NCBI GenBank assembly: GCA_004283105.1
Contig: SHLN01000005.1
Coordinates: 1-28,230 of the forward strand
DNA: 28,230 nucleotides
Direction of reading: 5' to 3'
From: Acidimicrobiia bacterium
GTDB taxonomy: Bacteria; Actinomycetota; Acidimicrobiia; Spongiisociales; SHLN01
The notes beneath the pieces were generated by a model. It saw nothing but the letters and a program-made list of their open reading frames with translations, had not been told where the DNA came from and searched no databases. A program made the translations under genes and the position numbers. Within the stretch, counting starts at the first letter, position 1; each line of letters starts with the position of its first letter. Shown piece after piece: positions 22,357 through 28,230 of this stretch.

Positions 22357-24552
22357 GTGGACTGGAATCAAGACGACGAGTTGCAGGCAATCTTCCGGAC
22401 CGAAATGGAAGAGCGCGCCCCGCGCCTGATTGACGGGGCCCGGGCGATGATCGACGGCACCCTCACCGCCGAAATGACCGAGCTGTGCGCTCGCGAGGCC
22501 CACACGATCAAGGGGACCGCCAAAGTCATGGGGTTCGAGGCCATCGGCAACGCCGGCGGCCGGCTCGAATCCGATTGGAAGGCAGTCCAGGACCACACCG
22601 TTGACGCCAGCGCCCAACTGGGCCGCCAGTTCCTTGCGGTCAGCGAACGACTTCTGGGCGCGGTCGATGCCGACCCCGCGCAGGGAACCGCTGAGTTGTC
22701 AGAAGCACTCGGAGCCCTCATCCGGGGTGAGGACCCCCCTCCACCCGGCCAGTCCCTCACCGCCGTACCGGAGCCGATCGTCCTGGAAGAAGCGCCGATC
22801 GACGCAGAGGCGCCTCCCGTCACTCCCGAGGTCCCCGAACGAGGCGGTCCTGGTCTGATCGTCATCGACGGGGCCAAGGGCGATACTCCCCCTCCCGACC
22901 CGAACGTCGGAAATCTCGGCGGCCTGCTCTCTTCCACGGAAACGTTCTCTTCAGGCGAAACGACCGGGGTGGACACTGCCAAGCTCTATCGCCTCATCAA
23001 CCGGGTCGCAGAGTTGCGGCTCGACGCGGAGGCACTGTCCGGGACGGTGGAGGCACTCCGGCTGGCCGCTACCTCGAGTCCGCGGGAAGTTGCCTCGTTG
23101 GCAACCCGCTGGGAGACCGCCATCCATGACATACATTCCGCGGTGTCCGAGATTCAGCAGCAAGCGGTCACACTGGTGGCCGTACCGCTTTCCACGGTGA
23201 CCAGCACCGTCCCCGGCCTCGTCCGGTTCCTTGCCAAGAAGACGGGACGTGAGGTCCGGCTCGAGATCGTCGACGACGACATCGAGGTCGATCTGCAGAT
23301 TCTCGAGAACCTGGCCGATGCGTTTCGAAGTCTGATCGTCAACTCGATTGAGCACGGGATAGAGAACCCGGAAGACCGCATCGCAGCCGGCAAGCCGGCG
23401 GTCGGGACGATATCTATTCGAGCCGGCATCGACGATGGTCGTCTCAGCTTGTCTATCGGCGACGACGGCATGGGTCTCGACTGGGCGGCCCTCCGTCAAA
23501 CGGCGGTCCTCAACGGACTCCTGCCGGCCGATGGAGAAATCTCCGAGGAACAGCTCCGTGTCCTCCTCTTCGAGACCGGGATCAGCACGTCGCCCACCCA
23601 CAGCGAATTGAGTGGAAATGGCCAGGGATTCGGAAACGTTGCTCGCTTGATCCGCGACATGCGGGGATCGGTCCGGCTCGAAACCGAGAGCGGCGTTGGC
23701 ACGACCGTCACCATCACCGTCCCGGCCTTTCAGAGCCTGCAACGGGCGCTCATCGTCGAAGCAGCCGGCCGCCGATGGGGTCTGGCCGAACCGGCAGTCC
23801 TCGATCGCTTCTCCATCCTCGACGCCGACCGCTTCACCGTGGCCGGGAGCCAGGAAATCTCGTGGGGCGACGGAATGCTCCCGATCGGATCCTTCGCAGC
23901 TGCTGCCGGCCTATCCGACAGTGAGCCACACCGCGACGTGGTCGTGGTCGCTACCCAGGCCGGTCCCGCCGCTCTCGCCGTGACCTCCGTGATGGGCGTG
24001 CGCGAGGTGGCGACAAAGAGTCTCGGTCCACTCGTGTCCGGGACCCACCTCATCACCGGCGCCGCCCTCCTCGGTGGAGGCGAACTTGCGCTCATGCTCG
24101 ACGCCAATGCACTCGGCGAAGCCAACCGCCAGTCGCGGGCCGGATTGGTGCCAGACCAGTTGCCGCGCGTTCTCGTGGTCGATGACTCGCCCGGCGTGCG
24201 TCAGATCGTGGCCGGGGCCCTCGCGGCCGGTGGGTTCGATACCGCCGTGGCCGGGTCTGCCGAGGAGGCGCTCGAGATCGTGGCGGCCGGGGGAGTGGAT
24301 GGAATCGTGGTCGACTACTCAATGCCGGGGTCAGACGGTATTGCGCTGGTGGAGGGTGTTCGGGCTCGGTCGGCCACCCTCCCCATCGTGATGATGTCGG
24401 CAGTGGCAGGCCGCTCCGATCAAGATCGGGCACGCGCGGCGGGCGTAGACGCCTATTTCGACAAGTCAGACTTCCGGGAAGGCGCGCTCGTATCAACCCT
24501 TCATTCTCTGCTGGAAGCTGCCGATAAGGGACGAGAGGCAAACGCACGATGA
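22357..24552 (+). CDS. Hybrid CheA-type histidine kinase with C-terminal receiver domain
   Basis: This 731-residue protein has the domain order Hpt, linker, dimerisation helices, ATPase, CheW-like, REC. The Hpt site is AREAHTIKGTAKVMGF (His49). A Pro-rich linker runs roughly 125-190. The ATPase has the N box NSIEHGIE, the G1 box GDDGMGLD and the G2 region GNGQGFGNVARLIRDMRG. The REC domain begins about residue 604 with RVLVVDDSPG; its phospho-acceptor is Asp653 in VVDYSMPG and Lys703 is the conserved lysine. It would phosphorylate its own Hpt and pass phosphate to its REC or to the next gene's protein, as in FrzE/ChpA-type kinases. The start is GTG 22357, 4 nt after AAGGA. No receptor, CheR or CheB gene is nearby. 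Confidence 0.9.
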   Translation: MDWNQDDELQAIFRTEMEERAPRLIDGARAMIDGTLTAEMTELCAREAHTIKGTAKVMGFEAIGNAGGRLESDWKAVQDHTVDASAQLGRQFLAVSERLLGAVDADPAQGTAELSEALGALIRGEDPPPPGQSLTAVPEPIVLEEAPIDAEAPPVTPEVPERGGPGLIVIDGAKGDTPPPDPNVGNLGGLLSSTETFSSGETTGVDTAKLYRLINRVAELRLDAEALSGTVEALRLAATSSPREVASLATRWETAIHDIHSAVSEIQQQAVTLVAVPLSTVTSTVPGLVRFLAKKTGREVRLEIVDDDIEVDLQILENLADAFRSLIVNSIEHGIENPEDRIAAGKPAVGTISIRAGIDDGRLSLSIGDDGMGLDWAALRQTAVLNGLLPADGEISEEQLRVLLFETGISTSPTHSELSGNGQGFGNVARLIRDMRGSVRLETESGVGTTVTITVPAFQSLQRALIVEAAGRRWGLAEPAVLDRFSILDADRFTVAGSQEISWGDGMLPIGSFAAAAGLSDSEPHRDVVVVATQAGPAALAVTSVMGVREVATKSLGPLVSGTHLITGAALLGGGELALMLDANALGEANRQSRAGLVPDQLPRVLVVDDSPGVRQIVAGALAAGGFDTAVAGSAEEALEIVAAGGVDGIVVDYSMPGSDGIALVEGVRARSATLPIVMMSAVAGRSDQDRARAAGVDAYFDKSDFREGALVSTLHSLLEAADKGREANAR

Positions 24553-25553
24553 AAGTACTGATCGCAGACGACAGCCCGGTTCTCGTGACCGCGCTCCGCA
24601 AGCTGCTCGAACAGAGCGGCTACGAAGTGGTGGCCGCCATGGACGGTCTGGAAGCCGTGCAGCGCTTCTATCAGGAGAATCCCGACCTCGTACTTCTCGA
24701 CATTCAGATGCCCAAGCTCCATGGGTATGTGGTGTGCCGCTTGCTCAAGGAAGACCCGGCAGCACGTCACATTCCCGTCCTCATCCTCACCGGCCGTGAC
24801 TCCGCCGAGGATCGGTACTGGGGCAACCGCTCCGGGGCCGATGGGTACTTGACGAAAGAGTCGATGGGTGACGAGCTCCTCGACGCCATCCAGTCGGCGC
24901 TCGCCAGCCGTGCCCTGTCGGACATGGGCCGGGTCGAGCCGCTGCCCCAGTCCCTCGACGAGAGCGATGTGCTCAGCCGCGTATGCGAGGTGCTCGACCG
25001 CAAGCTGTTCGAAGCCACCATCGTGAACGACATCGTGGGGGTGGGGGTTCGGGCGATGGATCTCGAATCCACCGTCAGCGAAGCCCTCAATATCATCCGG
25101 CGCATTCTCGACTTCGAGGCGGCCGCAGTCGTTCTGCCGAATGAGCGGCGCTTGCTCGCCCGGTTCGAGAAGACCCTGTCGGTCGGCGACTACGACGAGT
25201 TCCGCTCCTTGAGCGCTCTCCGATGCCGCCAGTTCACCACCGCCGACGTAACGGTCGACGATCTCCATGTCGCCCTGGTGAATGGTGCGGCCTCCGAGGA
25301 GATGGTCGATTCTTCAACAGGGATCGAGGACAAGGGCTGGCCGTCCTTTGCCGTGGCCCCGCTGTGGTCGCGTGGCGAGGTAGTCGGCGTCCTGGTGCTC
25401 GGTTCCCAGCGGGACGAGGCCTTCAGCGACACGACTGATCGCACGCTGCGCACCATCGAGCCCCACGTGGCGAGCATCGTCGACTCCGCCCGCCACTATC
25501 AGAAGCTCCTCGAGCAAGAGGCGCGGAGTTCACTGAGCTCACTCTTCGAGTAG
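24549..25553 (+). CDS. Response regulator with C-terminal GAF-like domain
   Basis: This 334-residue protein starts with a receiver domain: acidic pair DD (7-8), phospho-acceptor Asp51 in LLDIQMPK, the Thr of LILTGRDS and the Lys of YLTKES. After a linker, a GAF-like sensor fold covers about residues 160-320 (VRAMDLESTVSEALNIIRRILDFEAAAVVL ... FAVAPLWSRGEVVGVLVLGS). There is no DNA-binding or enzymatic output domain. The ATG overlaps the kinase stop as ATGA, so the two form a coupled pair. It probably receives phosphate from the kinase, and the GAF domain may bind a small ligand; the output is unknown. Confidence 0.88.
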   Translation: MKVLIADDSPVLVTALRKLLEQSGYEVVAAMDGLEAVQRFYQENPDLVLLDIQMPKLHGYVVCRLLKEDPAARHIPVLILTGRDSAEDRYWGNRSGADGYLTKESMGDELLDAIQSALASRALSDMGRVEPLPQSLDESDVLSRVCEVLDRKLFEATIVNDIVGVGVRAMDLESTVSEALNIIRRILDFEAAAVVLPNERRLLARFEKTLSVGDYDEFRSLSALRCRQFTTADVTVDDLHVALVNGAASEEMVDSSTGIEDKGWPSFAVAPLWSRGEVVGVLVLGSQRDEAFSDTTDRTLRTIEPHVASIVDSARHYQKLLEQEARSSLSSLFE

Positions 25554-25557
25554 GCCG

Positions 25558-25572
25558 GGCGGCTGAGCCGCC
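25558..25572 (+). other. Hairpin after the response regulator, TGA loop
   Basis: GGCGGC and GCCGCC form a perfect 6-bp stem with a 3-nt loop, 4 bp after the stop codon of the response regulator. There is no U-run. It abuts a heptamer array. Confidence 0.5.
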
Positions 25573-25707
25573 GTCAACGGTCGACAGTCAACGGTCAACG
25601 GCCTCAAACCGCCACCGTCCACACCTTGTTCGCCGGGCGTCCCCACATGATCCGGATCGATCGTGAGGATTCTGAGCCGTCGACTGTTGACCGGTGACTG
25701 TTGACTA
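25573..25707. repeat. Paired inverted heptamer arrays, units GTCAACG and ACTGTTG
   Basis: The left arm is GTCAACG, GTCGACA, GTCAACG, GTCAACG (25573-25600). The right arm (25676-25707) is GCCGTCG, ACTGTTG, ACCGGTG, ACTGTTG and a partial unit. The arms are complementary in sense and 75 bp apart. The left unit is the same as at 14846. The element precedes pcrA. Confidence 0.9.
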
Positions 25708-25720
25708 GTTCGAAGAACTA
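25706..25720. promoter_or_regulatory. Dyad TAGTTC/GAACTA upstream of pcrA
   Basis: A perfect 6-bp dyad with GAA centre lies 31 bp upstream of the pcrA -10 box. It may be an operator or the end of the repeat hairpin. It is not the actinobacterial LexA box, whose half-sites have the opposite order (GAAC-N4-GTTC). Confidence 0.4.
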
Positions 25721-25751
25721 CACCCATGGAATTCCTGTCCGGGAACTCTCG

Positions 25752-25757
25752 TATACT
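25752..25757 (+). promoter_or_regulatory. -10 box (TATACT) of leaderless pcrA
   Basis: TATACT is five of six to TATAAT and ends 7 nt before the ATG at 25765. No Shine-Dalgarno sequence is present. It settles the start of pcrA, because the alternative ATG at 25726 lies upstream of this box. Confidence 0.65.
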
Positions 25758-25764
25758 CGCCCCC

Positions 25765-27957
25765 ATGTCTTCTGAGTCCACTCTGTTTGCCGACCTCAAT
25801 CCGGCTCAGCGCGAGGCGGTTGCGGCTACGGACGGGCCGGTCCTTGTGGTGGCCGGGGCCGGATCGGGGAAGACGAGGGTCCTGACCTATCGGATTGCCC
25901 ACCTCGTCCAGGACCTGGAGGTGTCGCCGTATCAGATCCTGGCGATCACGTTTACCAACAAAGCCGCTTCCGAGATGAAGGAGCGGGTCGGGGATCTGGT
26001 CGGGTCGGTCATCCACTCGATGTGGGTGTCTACGTTCCACTCTGCCTGTGTCCGGATCCTCCGGCGCGAAGCAACGAGGTTCGGCTACAAGTCGTCGTTT
26101 TCCATCTACGACGGAGCCGACTCGCTGCGGCTTGTGACTTATTGCTTGCGCGACCTCGACCTCGATACCAAGCGATTTCCCCCTCGCAACATCAGGGCGG
26201 CCATCAGCAACGCCAAGAACGAGCTCATCGACCACGAGACGTTCGCCTCGCAGGGGAGCGGCTACTTCCATGAGCAGGTGTCCGAGGTGTACCGCCTCTA
26301 CCAACAGCGACTGGTTGAGGCCTCGGCGATGGACTTCGACGACCTCCTCAAGGTCACCGTCGAGCTGCTCGGGGCCTTTCCGGATGTGCTCTCCTACTAC
26401 CAGGACCGGTTCCGCTACATCCTCATCGACGAGTACCAGGACACCAATCACGCCCAGTACATGCTGGTGAAGATGCTGGCCGCAAAGCACGGCAACCTGT
26501 GCGTGGTGGGCGATTCGGACCAGAGCATCTATGCCTTCCGGGGGGCGAACATCCGCAACATCATCGAGTTCGAGCGGGACTATCCCGATGCCCGCATCGT
26601 CCTGCTCGAGCAGAACTATCGATCGACGCAGAACATCCTCGACGCCGCCAACTCGGTCATCGCCAACAATCCGGCTCGTCAGGAGAAGCGGCTCTGGACC
26701 GACGCAGGCGATGGCGAGAAGATCCGCCGCTATGAGGCCCAGGACGAGCGCGATGAGGCGGCCTACGTCTCGGAGAAGATCGGCGAGTTGGAAAGCGATG
26801 GCTTCGCAGCTCGCGATATGGCCGTGTTCTACCGGACCAATGCTCAGAGCCGCGTGCTGGAGGAGGTGTTCGTCCGCTACGGCATCCCCTATCAGGTGGT
26901 GGGTGGCACCAAGTTCTATGAGCGGCGAGAGATCAAGGACGGCTTCGGGTACCTCCAGGTGCTCGTCAACCCCGACGATCAGGTGGCGGTCAAGCGGGTC
27001 CTCAACTCTCCCAAGCGCGGGATCGGCGACACCTCGGTCGGGCACATCGATCGGTTCTCACAAGCCGAGGGCATCACGTTCTACGACGCTCTTCTCAAGA
27101 TCAACGACATCCCCGGGGTCTCGGCCAGGGCCGCCCGGTCCGTGACCGAGTTCCTAGGTCTGCTCGACTTCCTTCGGGCGAAGGCCGAGGACGGGCCGCG
27201 GGCGGCCGTGGCCGCCATGCTCGACGACAGCGGGCTCGTGCAGGCGTTCGAGGCGGAGCGGACGGTGGAGGCGCTCGGGCGAGTCGAGAACCTGAAGGAG
27301 ATGCTCACCATCGCCGAGGAGTTCGAAGAGAGCGGGCCGGGCCGCGAGAACGCCGATGGAGTCCCGTGGGTCGAGATGTCGGGCATGGACCGGCTGCAGT
27401 TGTTTCTGGAGACCGTGAGCCTCGTGAACGAAGTCGATGAGCTCGACGACGGCGACCATGCCGGGTCGGTCACTCTCATGACGCTCCACAACGCCAAGGG
27501 GCTCGAATTCCCCGTCATCTTCATGGTTGGACTCGAGGATGGGGTATTTCCGCACATGCGGTCGCTCGGAGAGCCGGCCGAAATGGAGGAGGAACGCCGC
27601 CTGTTCTATGTCGGGATCACCCGTGCCGAGCAGCGCCTGTTTCTCATCAATGCCATCCAGCGAGCCCTGTGGGGAGCTCCCAATTTCAACGGCCCGAGCC
27701 GGTTTCTGCGCGAGGTTCCGGATGGCCTCATCGAGGAGGAGTCGAGGGTGAAGCGGGACCGCCGCGAGTCGATCGTGGTCAAGCCCGATGCGCTCTCGGA
27801 GGTGCATCCAGGTGAGCTGGTGGTCCACGATCACTGGGGCCGCGGGACGGTCGTGACGGTGGCCGGGTCGGGGGACAAGGCGGAAGCGGTCGTCGAGTTC
27901 GACGGTGAGGGCCAGAAAACCTTGTTGTTGGCCTGGGCTCCACTCCGCAAGGTGTAG
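25765..27957 (+). CDS. pcrA: ATP-dependent DNA helicase PcrA/UvrD
   Basis: This 730-residue superfamily 1A helicase moves 3'-5' on single-stranded DNA in excision repair and replication-fork clearance. Motifs in order: GAGSGKT (31-37), DEYQD (222-226), GDSDQSIYAFRGA, QNYRST, TLMTLHNAKGLEFPVIF and RRLFYVGITRAEQRLFL. The C-terminal 45 residues (VVHDHWGRGTVVTVAGSGDKAEAVVEFDGEGQKTLLLAWAPLRKV) are the Tudor-like domain that binds RNA polymerase, which points to PcrA/UvrD rather than Rep. The start at 25765 follows a TATACT box by 7 nt and gives the usual N-terminus; the ATG at 25726 would add 13 residues from promoter sequence. Confidence 0.97.
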   Translation: MSSESTLFADLNPAQREAVAATDGPVLVVAGAGSGKTRVLTYRIAHLVQDLEVSPYQILAITFTNKAASEMKERVGDLVGSVIHSMWVSTFHSACVRILRREATRFGYKSSFSIYDGADSLRLVTYCLRDLDLDTKRFPPRNIRAAISNAKNELIDHETFASQGSGYFHEQVSEVYRLYQQRLVEASAMDFDDLLKVTVELLGAFPDVLSYYQDRFRYILIDEYQDTNHAQYMLVKMLAAKHGNLCVVGDSDQSIYAFRGANIRNIIEFERDYPDARIVLLEQNYRSTQNILDAANSVIANNPARQEKRLWTDAGDGEKIRRYEAQDERDEAAYVSEKIGELESDGFAARDMAVFYRTNAQSRVLEEVFVRYGIPYQVVGGTKFYERREIKDGFGYLQVLVNPDDQVAVKRVLNSPKRGIGDTSVGHIDRFSQAEGITFYDALLKINDIPGVSARAARSVTEFLGLLDFLRAKAEDGPRAAVAAMLDDSGLVQAFEAERTVEALGRVENLKEMLTIAEEFEESGPGRENADGVPWVEMSGMDRLQLFLETVSLVNEVDELDDGDHAGSVTLMTLHNAKGLEFPVIFMVGLEDGVFPHMRSLGEPAEMEEERRLFYVGITRAEQRLFLINAIQRALWGAPNFNGPSRFLREVPDGLIEEESRVKRDRRESIVVKPDALSEVHPGELVVHDHWGRGTVVTVAGSGDKAEAVVEFDGEGQKTLLLAWAPLRKV

Positions 27958-28064
27958 CCGGCGGGCCGCGACACATTCGGTGGATCGGGGCGAATGGCTC
28001 TGGTTTGCCGATACGAATCGCGCCACGCTGGGGGTACCAATCGAATCCATGAAAGGGGTACTGG

Positions 28065-28230
28065 ATGTCCAGGGTTGACGAGATACTTGGTGAAGCACGC
28101 GACACCCTGACGGTGCGACGGGTCTTTGGAGAGCCGATCGTGCAAAACGGCGTGACCGTTGTCCCCGCTGCGGCGGTGCGGGGCGGAGGCGGGGGAGGAG
28201 AAGGCGAACCGGGTGAGGGCACTCCGGGAG
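28065..28230 (+). CDS. GerW/YtfJ-family protein, 3' end cut by window
   Basis: Only the first 55 residues are visible. The sequence VDEILGEARDTLTVRRVFGEPIVQNGVTVVPAAAVRGGGGGGEGEPG fits the GerW family, which starts with a short helix, then GEPI...GVT.VPV, and a glycine-rich stretch. The family was named in Bacillus sporulation but is common in non-sporulating actinobacteria, where its role is unknown. ATG 28065 is preceded by AAAGGGG at 6 nt. The identification rests on a short piece. Confidence 0.7.
   Translation, partial: MSRVDEILGEARDTLTVRRVFGEPIVQNGVTVVPAAAVRGGGGGGEGEPGEGTPG

Noticed and set aside
25706..25720. LexA (SOS) box upstream of pcrA
   Set aside because: The half-sites are TAGTTC/GAACTA around GAA; the actinobacterial SOS box needs GAAC-N4-GTTC.
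25726..25764. Upstream ATG for pcrA
   Set aside because: It precedes the TATACT box and adds residues that do not fit the family.
25705..27045. 446-codon open frame antisense to pcrA
   Set aside because: Shadow of the helicase gene; composition and extent follow the sense codons.

Overview
The window reads as chromosomal DNA of a high-GC actinobacterium, most likely of the Acidimicrobiia or a related uncultured lineage. That placement is inferred from the gene order nnr-alr-tsaE-tsaB-rimI-tsaD-groES-groEL, an actinobacterial guaB3 next to guaA, CIRCE operators on groESL, and several operon-leading genes that appear to be leaderless (TAnnnT box 6-10 nt before the ATG, no Shine-Dalgarno). No phage, insertion sequence, CRISPR array, tRNA or rRNA was found. 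Most genes are housekeeping; the unusual material is in the spacers between operons.

Layout. 1-3143 (minus): a 3'-truncated AAA-ATPase/LuxR regulator and, upstream of it, a lipoprotein monohaem cytochrome c. 3496-10181 (plus): an eight-gene operon in which every junction overlaps by 1-4 bases: NAD(P)H-hydrate repair (nnr), alanine racemase, a P1-family (DmpA-like) peptidase, a family 4 uracil-DNA glycosylase, then tsaE, tsaB, rimI and tsaD for the t6A tRNA modification and ribosomal protein acetylation. 10344-12345: tandem CIRCE operators, groES, groEL, and a terminator. 12541-14793 (minus): an O-antigen-ligase-like membrane protein and a GNAT acetyltransferase. 15046-15591 (plus): a CoA-type NUDIX hydrolase. 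15578-17873 (minus): a DUF554 membrane protein and citramalate synthase (cimA). 18136-19119: trpS. 19336-22049: guaB3-guaA. 22357-25553: a hybrid CheA kinase with a C-terminal receiver, and a REC-GAF response regulator. 25765-27957: PcrA/UvrD helicase. 28065-end: a truncated GerW/YtfJ-family gene.

Two signals stand out. (1) cimA has what looks like a complete amino-acid attenuator: a promoter, a nine-codon leader peptide (MNTAQILIT) with consecutive Ile-Leu-Ile codons, an 11-bp hairpin starting in its stop codon, and a terminator hairpin with a U-rich tail just before the cimA ribosome binding site. (2) Nearly every larger inter-operon spacer carries short tandem arrays with a strict 7-bp period. 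The unit sequence differs between loci but often shares a YAGC core, and arrays are frequently paired with a complementary array to form a large inverted repeat. They lie beside promoters or between convergent genes. The spacers also contain many perfect hairpins with exactly 3-nt loops.

Limits: all functions come from reading motifs in the translated sequence. No database search, folding calculation or alignment was run.
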